This document shows, piece after piece, positions 7,262-17,061 of a stretch of 52,610 bases of DNA. The translations under genes were made by a program, and so were the position numbers. Within the stretch, counting starts at the first letter, position 1. The number at the start of each line of letters is the position of its first letter. Source of the stretch: a virus. The stretch is taken from positions 1 to 52,610 of IMG/VR virus record IMGVR_UViG_3300017767_000016. One strand, written 5' to 3'. The notes beneath the pieces were generated by a model that worked only from the letters and a program-made list of their open reading frames with translations, did no database searches and was not told the DNA's origin.

Positions 7262-10200
7262 TTATCTTTTAACTTGTTTTCTTTCTACTTGTTTTCTTTT
7301 TGTTTGTTTTCTTTTATTTGATTTAGGTTTTTTAGCTTGGGATTCTATTAATCCAACATCCCATTTGCTATACCCTAATGCAAGTGATATTGCTTGCCAA
7401 GTTTCAACATCTTGACGCACAGGTGTAGAAAGGTTATCTAATTTACGTATTACGCGATCTGCAGGTAAATTAGTAGTTGCCGCTATAATTTGCCCAACTG
7501 CTTCAAAAGCAGGATTGTCCAAGCTCACACCTTCAGTTCTCATTTTTTCTCGTGACTGACGATACGTAAATGATCTACCGGCTGAAGCTAGCTTGCTTAT
7601 TTTAGAATCAATTGGAGGTGATAAACTTAAAGCCTCTAAAGCAACCTTCTCATAATTTGGTCTACCACTTTTGTATTGCCTTATTACTTCAAGAACCATA
7701 TTTTTGCCTGTAGCAACAGCAGCACCTGCAAATCCAATACCACGTAGAAGAGAATCAGCAGTGCTATTAGCAATCCTATAATATCTTTTTTCAGTTTCTT
7801 CGTCTTCTTCATCGGTAAACATTAAAGCAAACATTGCAGATTGCAAACTAGAAAATATAATGTTTTGAACAACACTATAATACATTAATTTACTAAGGTT
7901 TGTTTTCCAATCACCTCTACGATTAGCTAAGTCTAAGACAGCTTTTTTACTTAAGCGAGCGTATTGCATAGGGGTATTAGCAAAAGCTAATATAACGCGC
8001 CCTAAACCGCTTGCTTGCTGCATTGAAATACGGTCTGGTCTTGATGATTGCTGTGTTTCTTCAGCAACTTCCTGAAAATCTAAAAACGCTTTATCAGCTG
8101 CCTCTTGTTCTGTCATACCCTCTTTTATGTATCGCTTTAATCTGTTGCGATAAAACGAAGCACCACCCATAGCGATTGCATGAGAGTCAGCAAGCTGTGT
8201 TGGCAAGAATCCTTTCTTAAGTATCGATGCTATTACAGACCTAACAGGATTTGTACCCGATTCTGCTGCCTTAGCAATTTCGTCTGCATTTACATCTGTT
8301 TTTAATCCTGATCGTCTTTGCTTAAGAAAATCAGAGTTGAATAAGAACGTATAGTCTTTCCAAAACTGTGGTTGATTTACAAATGCTGCGCCCGCAGACA
8401 ACGGATTATTATCGCTAAAGTTTATAAAGTTAACCATTGATAGCTGCTGCAATAATGCTGATCTTGAGTTAAAGAACATAATAGCGCCAACAGAATCATT
8501 AACCCAGTTTATTAAAGAATTTGTAAGTTTATTTGCTCCAGCTGGTCTTCTTCTACCAGTCTCCATTCTGTAAAGAATATCCTCCAATGCTTCGGTATAG
8601 CTTTCCCCAAATGCAGCCTTTAACTTATTCATTGTTTTGTCGGTAAAGAAAGCGTCTTTAGCTGCTTGCCACGGTTTTAAGTACTCAGATCTTTCAGTTT
8701 TGTTCACATACGTTAAAAGATCAGTAGTCATTGAACCGGCATCCCAACCATTATCGGGCTCAGGGTAGCCCATAATAGATATACCTTGTACGTTTTGAGC
8801 AAACGCCAATAAATCTTCATTACCTTTAACAAGTTTTACGTGAGGTGCAATATCTTTCTTTTGCATACCAGGGACAGTATAACCTAAGCTATTCCATATA
8901 TATATTCTTACTGAATCCTCGTTTGTAAATCCTGTTTCGTTTTTCCTTGAAAGACGGGTAGGCGTTCTGCGTATTAACTTTTTAAGTTCTCTAAAGTCTG
9001 CCAGGCGCTTTTGCTTCGCTGAATCAAATTTTCTTATCGCCTTACCGAATGGGTCAAATAAGTTTTCTTTTAAAAACTTTAAATCGTTATTACCCTGCTT
9101 GCCTTTGCCAACCATATAGTACATAAGACCCGCAAAATCATCAGCTGAAGGTGGTATAAAAAATCTAAATCTACCTTTATTTTTACCAAGCATTGTAGCA
9201 ACCTTGTCAGATATTTGTTCGCGTGTGCCAAACCCAGTTGCTCGTGCAATCACTCTGTTAAATTCAGGAGCAGCTTTTGAACTAAGCTTTTCTGTTATTT
9301 CTTTTGGATTTAATGGTGTTAATCTTTCTTTTATACCGGTTTCATCATATCTAGATTGCTCGCTACCTACTTGTTTATATCCTAATTTAGTTAGTTCATT
9401 ATCTGTTTGTTTTGAAACTAATGCTACTTTGCTGTTTTCTAAATTTTTGAAAAGCAATTCTCTACTCACTAGCTTATCACTAATTAAGTATGACATGCTC
9501 ATACGTGCTAGCAATGAGGATGGGGTCATGTGCTCATATACTAAATTGTCAAAGTTACCTTTTTCAATGTAAGAAACATTACCCAATAATTTTAGGGCTG
9601 TCCGCATGTCCCCGGTTTCTAGCTGAAGATATGTTCTTGCCATATCAATATCGCCTATACTTTTAAAATAATCAATTCTAGACTTAAAATAATCTAGCGC
9701 TTTTTTAGATTGAATATCAAACTCTGGCTTAAACTCCTCAACACCCATTCTAAATTTTTTATTAGTAGGATCTTTTAAAGCAGTAATTTGCCCTTCGCCA
9801 ATATATATTCTGCCATTTTTTATTTTAAATACACCTTCAAATTCTGGAAACTTTTCAATTATTTTGCTATACACATTATCCCAAGCCTGTTTGTTTGTTG
9901 TAAAATACATAGAGCCTTGTCTTATGTTTCTACCTTCAAATCTTACAAAGTCTATAAATCTATCAAACATTTGGTCTTTTGGAGCATTGGTAATGTAATC
10001 TAAAGCAAAATTAATTTGTTCTTTGGCATAGGCCTGGCCGCTGGTTGTTAATTTTCCTTTTTTATTTATTAACCTTAATGTTAATCCCCCAGAAACAGTA
10101 GCAATACCGTCTATTACAGAAATTAAATTAAACTGATTATCGTTTATATATTCTATTTGAGTTTGTCCATATTGCTTTGTCCTGTTAGGAGGAAACTCAC

Positions 10201-13200
10201 TTTTTAATTTATCAATTATACCTGTCACGTAGTTTTCAGGTACATTTAATTTATTAGCAATACTTAAAGAGCTTTCGCCTTCCTGTATTAAATTAACAAG
10301 CTTTTCAGTTGGTACCTCTTTAATTTTTATACCTTTATTAGTTATTGAAAACTTTTGCCGTAAATCTCTATTTACTTTTAATGCTATTTTAGCCGCTTCC
10401 TGCTCTGTATAAGGCTTTGCTTGAATTACCCCAGGTGTTGCATCATACGCTGTTTGCAATCCTATATTAGCACCTAACTCTGATTTTCTGGCTGCTAGCG
10501 TGGAAGGGGAAACAGTGTAGCCAAGGATATCTGACATTGACTGATCGCCTACAGGCCCAGTAAAGAACGCTTGTATTTGTGCATCAGTAGGATTTAATAC
10601 CTGATAAAGTTCAGGACCATCAGCGTCATTTTCTGTATATACTCTGCCAAGAGCGGTGTACTTATCTATTTCTGCTTGCGTAGTTAATCTTTTAACATAC
10701 TTAGTAAAAATCTTTTGCGTATCTGGTAATAACCTTTCAATTTGTACCCAATAAGAAATAGGCAAGCCTTCTAATAAGTTTTGTTTGTTTTCTATAACAA
10801 AATCTGCTAATTTCTTTTTATTACCTAATGCTTTTTTAACAATAGGCATAAGCTTTTTCTTGTATGAGTCAGTAACAAACTTTCTAAAATCACGGCTATC
10901 TATAGGTGGCAAATCGCCTTCAAAAGTTTCATAAGCTGCTGTTCTAATTTCTTGCGCAAGCTCAGGTGTAATAAACGGTTGACCACCAACAGTAAGCGTA
11001 GACCTTAGCTGTGATTCAAAAGTTTGCTGCTCTTCTGTTAAACTCCTGTCTACAATTTCTTCTATCTGCGCAGACTCTGTGTCTACTGCCTCAAAACTTC
11101 TACCCTCTGTTTCAATGTCTGTAGATACGGTCCTGACTTGCTGAGCATATTTCTTTTTGACATCACGAAGTGCAAAATCAACTATAGGTTTTGACCCAAA
11201 CAAATAACCAAATAAACTTTCGTTTTTAGCTGGGTCAAAGTTCTTTAAAAATCTTTCAGTTATAACTTCTCTAACGTTACTTATAACTTCACTTTTTATA
11301 TTTTCGTCAAGCGAGCCTATATTTTTGTCGGCATTAACAAGGCCTCTTACATATTTACCTATAGCGTCGCCTTCCGCAACTTCATTATATGCATCAAAAT
11401 AATCTTCAGATTTTTTAAAAGCTTCTAGGGTTTTATATTTTGTTTTGCCATCTGGTGTTTGTACAAACTTATCAAATATACCTTTAAGATCTTTTTTATC
11501 AGGTGATACGCTCCTGCTAAACTTAGGTTTTAATCCGCCTTTGTCAAGTAAGTCTTTGATTAGCTCTAGCTTTTGGTCCGCGGATAATGCTTCATATGTA
11601 CTAAACTGACCAGATTTTACTTTATCTTCATTTGCAACATTTGGAAACATCGAGTTTGCCGCGACTTGTACAAAGTCGTATTGATCAAACGGAGATAAAT
11701 CACTTGCAAATATAGGCTTAGGGTCTTTGAATATTTTACTTGCTTTATTTGTAAACTCTTTAAACTGCGGCGATTTACTTTCTGGTGATACAATTAATTT
11801 TCCTTTTGCACCTTCTTTTGCTAATTTTTTAATACCTTCTCCCCATTTACCGGTTTGAAAACTTTTATTGTAGTTTTGGATAAATTTTATAACATCTTTG
11901 CCTTCGTCAAAAGTTATATCTTCAGTAACATTTTTACCAAATAATTTTTCAAAAAATTCTTTTATTTTTTGTATAAAAGATTTATTAGGCGTTTTAAATG
12001 CGCCATTAGCAAGCCCTTCGGCATAAAGAGTTAAACTTTCTTCCCATGCGTTCCCCTGTTGTTGCTCTGTTGTGGCTTCCTGTAAATAACTTGATAATCT
12101 ATCAAAATAATCAGAACTTACAATTTTATCTAAGCCTTCTTGTTTTATAAGTTCATCATGCAAAGCTTTTCCTAAATTAGTCTGCGCTTCAGGGTTATTT
12201 TTAATGGTTTGGTATAATACGGCATGTAAAAATTCGTGATCAGCTGTTGTTACAACTTTATCTTTAAGTTTTTGTTCTTTATTTATAAGTATTTCTTGTT
12301 CATTAGTATTAGGGTTTTGATATATTACCCCATATTTTCCATCAAACTTTTTTGTTCCTTTTGTTTTTGCTACGTAATCCTCAAGCTCGGATTGCTTATC
12401 AAAAGATCTTATTTTTAAATCCGGAATAACACCCTGCTCTTGTGCTTTTTTAAGCATTTCTTCTCTTTCAGCAATGCTTTGTCCAGCTTTATCTAGGTCT
12501 ATTGAATTTTTTATTTTAACTATACCGTTTGAAATTGCTTTATTTTGATTAGCAATAATTCCTTTAGCAAGCCCATACTGTTGCCCAGTTATTTTTTTAT
12601 CATTATAAGATTTTTCTAAATCTTTTAGCTTAGTTTGATTTTCTTCTTTTTGTTTTATGAAATTATCAAGCTCATTCCTTTGCTCTTTTGAAAGACTAGA
12701 TGTTTTTATATATGCGTCTTCAAGAAATGTTTTTAAAGATTTTTCAACATTTTGTATTTGTAAATCAATTGCGCTTCTATATGATTTATCTTTATTTAAA
12801 GATCTTTGTTTTTGCAAGGTGCCTATAGCGTCAATATGGTCCATAACTGTTTTCATGGACCCTTCATCACTTCTCAACGCTTTAGCTACACTAGATGGGC
12901 CAGCAATAACACCTGAGCCTATAAATCCACCTAAATAGCTTTCTAAGCCATCGGCGCTTGCCATCGCACTAAAGCCGTCAGCAATAGCATTATTTAAAGA
13001 TTTACCTTCAGCTAAACTAGTGTTTACTACTTCTAATCCAGTTTGAGTTACCTCTGTTATTCCTTCTTTATTTTGTGTACCTAGCAAAGAAACTAAAGGC
13101 TTAAGCCCGCCCGCTCTAGCTGCAATTTGCTTAGTAATTCCTTTAAAACCTACATATTCTAAACCACTTGCTAACGTGCCAAGAGCCAATGGAACCGCCA

Positions 13201-14062
13201 TTTCAGTTTGGTTATTTTCTACCAACTTTTTAATAGCATCAGGGTCATCGCCATATAATCTTTCGGCTTTTTGCACGTTGTAATCTATGTACATTGGCGC
13301 CGTGATTTGAGGCCCTAATGAAGCGCCTCTTGTTAAAACGGCGGGCACCATAGTAGTAACTAAACTACCAACTACATTTGTTATGCCATTAAATAGCTCA
13401 GGCCCTGAAGTAAACTTAACATTAAAAGGGTCTGTTATATCAAATTCTTCAACAATTTTACCCGCTCTTAAACGCTGAGATACTAGATTTTCAACTTCTT
13501 TATATTTGTCTACAATATATTTTTCAGCTTCTTTTCCTAACTCTGCAACATTTATAATATCACCCTTTTTGTATTTTTTATCTTTTCCAATTAAAAAATC
13601 TGCAGCATCTCCACCAGCTACGTCTTTAATGTAATCTACAGCAGCTCCCTTAACGCCTTCCCATGCCTCTTGCAAACCTAATGGAATATTTAAAGCAGGG
13701 TTAATGACCCCTCCTGCATATGTAAAAGGCTCTTCTGGTCTTTCTCTTTCGCTTTTAGCTAATTCACCTATATAATCCGAAAGCATATCATATTGGTCAG
13801 AAGATAGCTTTTGTGATTCAGTTTGTTTTGTTGGTTCTGGAGCTAAATCCAATAAAATATTTTCCGAATCTAAATCCATATTCGGTTGATCGGGCACTGC
13901 AGTTTCCTCCACAACCGCACCCGGAGTTGTGGGAGTTGTCTTTCCCGGCTCAATAGTTTTTAAGCCTGCTTTTTTAATATATTCCTCTAAAGAAAGATTT
14001 GAGCTTGCGGCCGCCTGTTCGACATCCTGCAAAGAATATTCTTTTCCGTTTAATTCAAACAT
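7262..14062 (-). CDS. giant internal virion-type protein (2266 aa) with HExxH zincin motif
   Basis: This is the largest gene. The N-terminus (MFELNGKEYSLQDVEQAA) matches a start common to very large phage virion proteins. A zinc-peptidase motif HEFLH lies at residues 609-613 in a helix (TTADHEFLHAVLY). A coiled coil spans about 450-545. The C-terminal 500 residues (for example LLQQLSMVNFINF, SRPDRISMQQASG, LAFANTPMQYARL) resemble the large-polyvalent-protein repeats of ejected or conjugatively delivered proteins. Hydrophobic stretches near residues 226-250, 370-390 and 1990-2065 could cross a membrane. It lies downstream of nozzle and virion genes, the place of internal/ejection proteins in podoviruses. 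I infer that it is packaged and ejected with the DNA. Confidence 0.75.
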   Translation of the reverse strand: MFELNGKEYSLQDVEQAAASSNLSLEEYIKKAGLKTIEPGKTTPTTPGAVVEETAVPDQPNMDLDSENILLDLAPEPTKQTESQKLSSDQYDMLSDYIGELAKSERERPEEPFTYAGGVINPALNIPLGLQEAWEGVKGAAVDYIKDVAGGDAADFLIGKDKKYKKGDIINVAELGKEAEKYIVDKYKEVENLVSQRLRAGKIVEEFDITDPFNVKFTSGPELFNGITNVVGSLVTTMVPAVLTRGASLGPQITAPMYIDYNVQKAERLYGDDPDAIKKLVENNQTEMAVPLALGTLASGLEYVGFKGITKQIAARAGGLKPLVSLLGTQNKEGITEVTQTGLEVVNTSLAEGKSLNNAIADGFSAMASADGLESYLGGFIGSGVIAGPSSVAKALRSDEGSMKTVMDHIDAIGTLQKQRSLNKDKSYRSAIDLQIQNVEKSLKTFLEDAYIKTSSLSKEQRNELDNFIKQKEENQTKLKDLEKSYNDKKITGQQYGLAKGIIANQNKAISNGIVKIKNSIDLDKAGQSIAEREEMLKKAQEQGVIPDLKIRSFDKQSELEDYVAKTKGTKKFDGKYGVIYQNPNTNEQEILINKEQKLKDKVVTTADHEFLHAVLYQTIKNNPEAQTNLGKALHDELIKQEGLDKIVSSDYFDRLSSYLQEATTEQQQGNAWEESLTLYAEGLANGAFKTPNKSFIQKIKEFFEKLFGKNVTEDITFDEGKDVIKFIQNYNKSFQTGKWGEGIKKLAKEGAKGKLIVSPESKSPQFKEFTNKASKIFKDPKPIFASDLSPFDQYDFVQVAANSMFPNVANEDKVKSGQFSTYEALSADQKLELIKDLLDKGGLKPKFSRSVSPDKKDLKGIFDKFVQTPDGKTKYKTLEAFKKSEDYFDAYNEVAEGDAIGKYVRGLVNADKNIGSLDENIKSEVISNVREVITERFLKNFDPAKNESLFGYLFGSKPIVDFALRDVKKKYAQQVRTVSTDIETEGRSFEAVDTESAQIEEIVDRSLTEEQQTFESQLRSTLTVGGQPFITPELAQEIRTAAYETFEGDLPPIDSRDFRKFVTDSYKKKLMPIVKKALGNKKKLADFVIENKQNLLEGLPISYWVQIERLLPDTQKIFTKYVKRLTTQAEIDKYTALGRVYTENDADGPELYQVLNPTDAQIQAFFTGPVGDQSMSDILGYTVSPSTLAARKSELGANIGLQTAYDATPGVIQAKPYTEQEAAKIALKVNRDLRQKFSITNKGIKIKEVPTEKLVNLIQEGESSLSIANKLNVPENYVTGIIDKLKSEFPPNRTKQYGQTQIEYINDNQFNLISVIDGIATVSGGLTLRLINKKGKLTTSGQAYAKEQINFALDYITNAPKDQMFDRFIDFVRFEGRNIRQGSMYFTTNKQAWDNVYSKIIEKFPEFEGVFKIKNGRIYIGEGQITALKDPTNKKFRMGVEEFKPEFDIQSKKALDYFKSRIDYFKSIGDIDMARTYLQLETGDMRTALKLLGNVSYIEKGNFDNLVYEHMTPSSLLARMSMSYLISDKLVSRELLFKNLENSKVALVSKQTDNELTKLGYKQVGSEQSRYDETGIKERLTPLNPKEITEKLSSKAAPEFNRVIARATGFGTREQISDKVATMLGKNKGRFRFFIPPSADDFAGLMYYMVGKGKQGNNDLKFLKENLFDPFGKAIRKFDSAKQKRLADFRELKKLIRRTPTRLSRKNETGFTNEDSVRIYIWNSLGYTVPGMQKKDIAPHVKLVKGNEDLLAFAQNVQGISIMGYPEPDNGWDAGSMTTDLLTYVNKTERSEYLKPWQAAKDAFFTDKTMNKLKAAFGESYTEALEDILYRMETGRRRPAGANKLTNSLINWVNDSVGAIMFFNSRSALLQQLSMVNFINFSDNNPLSAGAAFVNQPQFWKDYTFLFNSDFLKQRRSGLKTDVNADEIAKAAESGTNPVRSVIASILKKGFLPTQLADSHAIAMGGASFYRNRLKRYIKEGMTEQEAADKAFLDFQEVAEETQQSSRPDRISMQQASGLGRVILAFANTPMQYARLSKKAVLDLANRRGDWKTNLSKLMYYSVVQNIIFSSLQSAMFALMFTDEEDEETEKRYYRIANSTADSLLRGIGFAGAAVATGKNMVLEVIRQYKSGRPNYEKVALEALSLSPPIDSKISKLASAGRSFTYRQSREKMRTEGVSLDNPAFEAVGQIIAATTNLPADRVIRKLDNLSTPVRQDVETWQAISLALGYSKWDVGLIESQAKKPKSNKRKQTKRKQVERKQVKR

Positions 14063-14067
14063 AATTA

Positions 14068-15420
14068 TTAATTAAATATTGGTAGATCGTTGCTAAAAGA
14101 TTGATCAAGTAGCTGTCTGATTTTTTGCATAGCTAAATCTTTTGTTGGGCTGCTGCTGTATCTGCTATCTACAATGCCTTTAAATAAATTTTCCTGCTGA
14201 TTTCTATTGCTTAAATCAAAAGGAAAATCTTCTTTATTGCCTTGACCCGTGGCTAAAGTTAATGTTAACACAGGCTTGGTTTTGCCGCTTCCTAATCCGC
14301 CAAATGGTTGGTCTTCTATTCTGGCATTTAAAACATTTTTGCCATTAAACTTTGAATTTTTAAAATATTTTATATAGTCTTCCGCGGTTTTTAAATCAGT
14401 AATATTTGTTAATAAGCTGTTTAAATCTCGCATAGCCGCTATATCTTTATTGTCGGCGGGGGTTTGCTGACTAGTGGTGTATTGTTTATAGAAGCCATCG
14501 TGCTCTGTAGATAACCCTTTAACAAGCTGATCAGCAATTAATTCTCTAGCCTCATTTAAATTGTTTTCTTCAATAGCCTTTAGTATTTCAGGAGTTTGAA
14601 GACCTGCGGCTGTAGTAAATCTAGGGTCATCATCATAAACAAGAGAAAGAACTCTTTCTTTGCCTCCTTGAGCTAGCGCAGTTTGTATTCTTCTTGCGTA
14701 TAAGTTTTGCTTTGAATCAAATGTTTTTCCTTTTAAAGCATCATTTTCAACCATAATAGCAACTTTATCAATTTCATTTTGAACTTGATAATCTGGTGAA
14801 TAAAAATTACTAATTTCTCCAGCTGAATAATTTACTGTTTTGCCGTCTACGGTGTTAAATAAAAGCTGACCGTTTTGAATATTTAATTTAGCAAGTCTCC
14901 CGCCGCTACCAAATATAGAAGACGCATTTCTGTAGTTGTCTTGCTCACCTATAGTATATCCTCTTGAAAGTCCACCTTGATCTACTGCCGTAATATACTC
15001 TTTAGTGTCATTTTGAAAATTATTTAACTCACCGTTTAACGTTTCAAAGCTATTTCGTATTGATTGCATTTCATTGAGAGTAGCCATATAAGCCTCATCG
15101 GAAGATGACATATTAGCTAATTCTCTAGCTTTTTCAGCGTACGATTGTTTTTGCTCTACTAAATAATTATTAACATCATCCCTCATCCAACCAGGAATTT
15201 TATTTATTGCATTTACATTTGGTATTTGGCTAATATATTGCTTTGTTTCTCTATCAATTTTTTCAGCTTTTTGTTTTTGCTTTTCTAAATTTTGTTTTTG
15301 GTTTTCCAAATAATTAAGAAAAATTGAAGTATTTTTTTCAATTGCTTTTCCAATTATAGAGCTGGTTCCTGCACTTCCTCCGGATGCGGCTTTTCCTATT
15401 TTAAAAAAATCTGTTGCCAT
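14068..15420 (-). CDS. virion-associated protein, 450 aa
   Basis: The protein has a Gly/Ser-rich start (MATDFFKIGKAASGGSAG). A long charged coiled coil with many Gln, Lys and Glu follows at about residues 35-150, then a mixed alpha/beta region. The position between the 206-aa protein and the 2266-aa protein is typical of internal core proteins. I know similar organisation from marine podoviruses but no named family. A structural or ejection role is inferred. Confidence 0.55.
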   Translation of the reverse strand: MATDFFKIGKAASGGSAGTSSIIGKAIEKNTSIFLNYLENQKQNLEKQKQKAEKIDRETKQYISQIPNVNAINKIPGWMRDDVNNYLVEQKQSYAEKARELANMSSSDEAYMATLNEMQSIRNSFETLNGELNNFQNDTKEYITAVDQGGLSRGYTIGEQDNYRNASSIFGSGGRLAKLNIQNGQLLFNTVDGKTVNYSAGEISNFYSPDYQVQNEIDKVAIMVENDALKGKTFDSKQNLYARRIQTALAQGGKERVLSLVYDDDPRFTTAAGLQTPEILKAIEENNLNEARELIADQLVKGLSTEHDGFYKQYTTSQQTPADNKDIAAMRDLNSLLTNITDLKTAEDYIKYFKNSKFNGKNVLNARIEDQPFGGLGSGKTKPVLTLTLATGQGNKEDFPFDLSNRNQQENLFKGIVDSRYSSSPTKDLAMQKIRQLLDQSFSNDLPIFN

Positions 15421-15421
15421 T

Positions 15422-15556
15422 TTATTGTGATGTTGTACGTGTTGTTAATCCGCCAATTTGCGGGAGTGTTGAAATTTTTAATGGTTGTGTTGTAACATTT
15501 GCGTAAGGGTTGAGGACAGACTGTGTGCTTGGTGTGCTTTTTTCTAATCTTGACAT
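15422..15556 (-). CDS. 44-aa frame: -1 frameshift extension of the 206-aa protein, or separate gene
   Basis: ATG 15556 to TAA 15422-15424 reads MSRLEKSTPSTQ and ends TTRTTSQ. The same frame stays open upstream through the G-run at 15589-15595 and joins the 206-aa gene by a -1 shift, adding about 55 residues after the GG of its last codons. The added part keeps the Pro/Thr/Ser/Gln style of the upstream C-terminus, so an extended product of about 261 residues is plausible. The alternatives are an independent tiny gene or a one-base sequencing error in the homopolymer. Confidence 0.5.
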   Translation of the reverse strand: MSRLEKSTPSTQSVLNPYANVTTQPLKISTLPQIGGLTTRTTSQ

Positions 15557-15585
15557 TTGAGGTGGACTTACACTAGGAGTTGCCT

Positions 15586-16206
15586 CTACCCCCCCGGTGT
15601 CGGTTTAGCTCCCATAGCTAGTATTTGACCTGCGCCGGTAACCCCTCCTATCGCCGTGCTTAAAGCTTCTTGCCGTGCTTGATCAGCTCCTTGTTTTCTT
15701 CCCGCTGCCATTTGAAGCAGGTTACCTGTTTTTTGCATTTCTAGCTCTTGAGATCTTGCGTCACCAGAAGCAATTAACTGTTGGCGCTGTTGTTCTCCTT
15801 GAGCTGTAAGCATTTGATTTCTTTGTTCTTGCTGACCTATACTAGCTGATGCGGCTTGCGATGCCTGCGTTTGTTGATTGGCCAATGCCTGAGCCAATGA
15901 AGCTACTCCACTGCCTCCGGCGGATGAGGACATTGAACCTAATATATTTGCTGTGGACTGCTGATTTTGTTGAGCCGCAAACTGTGCTGCTTGTGTATTT
16001 ACAGTTAAATCTTCAAATGTATTTGATAAATTAGCATATGGATTAGAAGTATCTAAATTATTATAGCGAGCCTTCATAGCATCAAATTCAGCTGCTGCTG
16101 CCTTTTGCTCCGCTCTTCTTTTACCTCCACCGATCAACCCACCAGCAATTCCGCCGGCTGCTGATATACTTGCGCCTATAATAGCTGCTGTTGCTATTCC
16201 TGCCAT
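15586..16206 (-). CDS. Ala/Gln-rich virion protein, 206 aa
   Basis: The N-terminus has a glycine/alanine-rich hydrophobic helix (ATAAIIGASISAAGGIAGGL) that could insert in a membrane. Then comes an Ala/Gln-rich helical stretch (about 30-180). This composition is typical of T7 gp14-like internal virion proteins that form part of the ejection channel. Its position, just before the 450-aa and 2266-aa proteins, matches the gp14-gp15-gp16 order of podovirus core genes. That is analogy, not sequence identity. It overlaps the cupin gene by 13 bases. The stop codon directly follows seven G, see the slippery-site entry. Confidence 0.6.
   Translation of the reverse strand: MAGIATAAIIGASISAAGGIAGGLIGGGKRRAEQKAAAAEFDAMKARYNNLDTSNPYANLSNTFEDLTVNTQAAQFAAQQNQQSTANILGSMSSSAGGSGVASLAQALANQQTQASQAASASIGQQEQRNQMLTAQGEQQRQQLIASGDARSQELEMQKTGNLLQMAAGRKQGADQARQEALSTAIGGVTGAGQILAMGAKPTPGG
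15589..15595 (-). promoter_or_regulatory. candidate -1 ribosomal frameshift site (seven G before UAG)
   Basis: On the minus strand the 206-aa gene ends CCG GGG GGG TAG. The run of seven G is in the X XXY YYZ phase needed for a -1 slip (G GGG GGG), directly before the stop. A slip joins the 44-aa frame below. A small GAG/CUC hairpin with a GCAA loop follows. A purine-rich GGGAG lies 13 bases upstream, but host ribosomes of this phylum use such signals weakly. Confidence 0.45.
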
Positions 16207-16679
16207 AATTTTTCTTTTTTATTATATTCTTCTATGGTTATAGAATACAAAGATTCTTCAACCTCTTTCATGTCTTTAGTGTTAGTTGGGTTTTTATGTA
16301 CGTTTATAAATAAAGAATCTTCTAAAGACAATATTAATCGTTTTGCTCCTTTAATAGATTTTTCATAACATGGAGCTATATGTTCAACTTGTTCACCATT
16401 AGTTGTAACTAATATTCTACCATACATTAAAAACCAAAAATGTTCTGTATGATGATTAGCGCTAATAACAACACATTGCTCAGGCATATACATTTTTCGC
16501 ATATAAAGCTGATCAGCAAAATCATTTTCAATACGAAATACTTCGTTATTTACTAAATTTTTACCGTCACCATATATACCTTCAATATGGTTATTTTCTA
16601 TAAATACGTTTTGTAATGTTTCTAAATCAGAAAGTATTACGCTCTTTTCTTTATTTGATTTAACTAGATTTTTTGACAT
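16194..16679 (-). CDS. cupin-fold protein, 161 aa
   Basis: The 161-residue product fits a small cupin beta-barrel. A His cluster (His76, His77, His80 in ANHHTEHFWFL) is followed by a glycine turn (MYGRILV), IAPCYEK, and His128 in INVHKNP. These could bind a metal. The fold is seen in phage genes near tail and virion proteins, where no enzymatic role is settled. It is co-transcribed between a 114-aa protein and the 206-aa virion protein. It may be structural or modify virion or host molecules; the sequence does not decide. Confidence 0.65.
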   Translation of the reverse strand: MSKNLVKSNKEKSVILSDLETLQNVFIENNHIEGIYGDGKNLVNNEVFRIENDFADQLYMRKMYMPEQCVVISANHHTEHFWFLMYGRILVTTNGEQVEHIAPCYEKSIKGAKRLILSLEDSLFINVHKNPTNTKDMKEVEESLYSITIEEYNKKEKLWQE

Positions 16680-16700
16680 ATAATTATTATTACATGTTTC

Positions 16701-17045
16701 CTAGCTACTTAAAAAGACCTCACTGTTGACTGCAAATAATTCTTTTTTTGTTGTAGAAGTAACTTCCATATCAACTTCTGCAAAATAACCTATAATACCT
16801 GTAGTATTTATTTCTTTCTTTTTTGTAAAAAATATAAAATCACCATTGCCAGGTCTTTTAGCGTCATCTTCAATATCACAAGTTATTGTATTTTCTGATA
16901 TTGCTATACACGGCCCCACCTTATAAATTTTATTATCTTCGGAATCTTTAAAAAATACAATATCTGCGCCTGGATATCCATTAGTATTGTTTGCCTGCAA
17001 AGATACGTTTAGCGGATTTGTAAATGTTAATGTTACTGTTGCCAT
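16701..17045 (-). CDS. hypothetical structural-context protein, 114 aa
   Basis: I start at ATG 17045 (MATVTLTFTNPLN); an upstream in-frame ATG at 17126 would overlap the end of the 999-aa gene by 65 bases. The 114 residues alternate like beta strands (VTLTFTNPLNVSLQ, ADIVFF, DFIFFTKKK). It probably forms a small beta domain in the virion. It is located between the Ig/cadherin-like protein and the cupin protein. No family is recognised. Confidence 0.6.
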   Translation of the reverse strand: MATVTLTFTNPLNVSLQANNTNGYPGADIVFFKDSEDNKIYKVGPCIAISENTITCDIEDDAKRPGNGDFIFFTKKKEINTTGIIGYFAEVDMEVTSTTKKELFAVNSEVFLSS

Positions 17046-17061
17046 AATTTTAAATAAAAAT

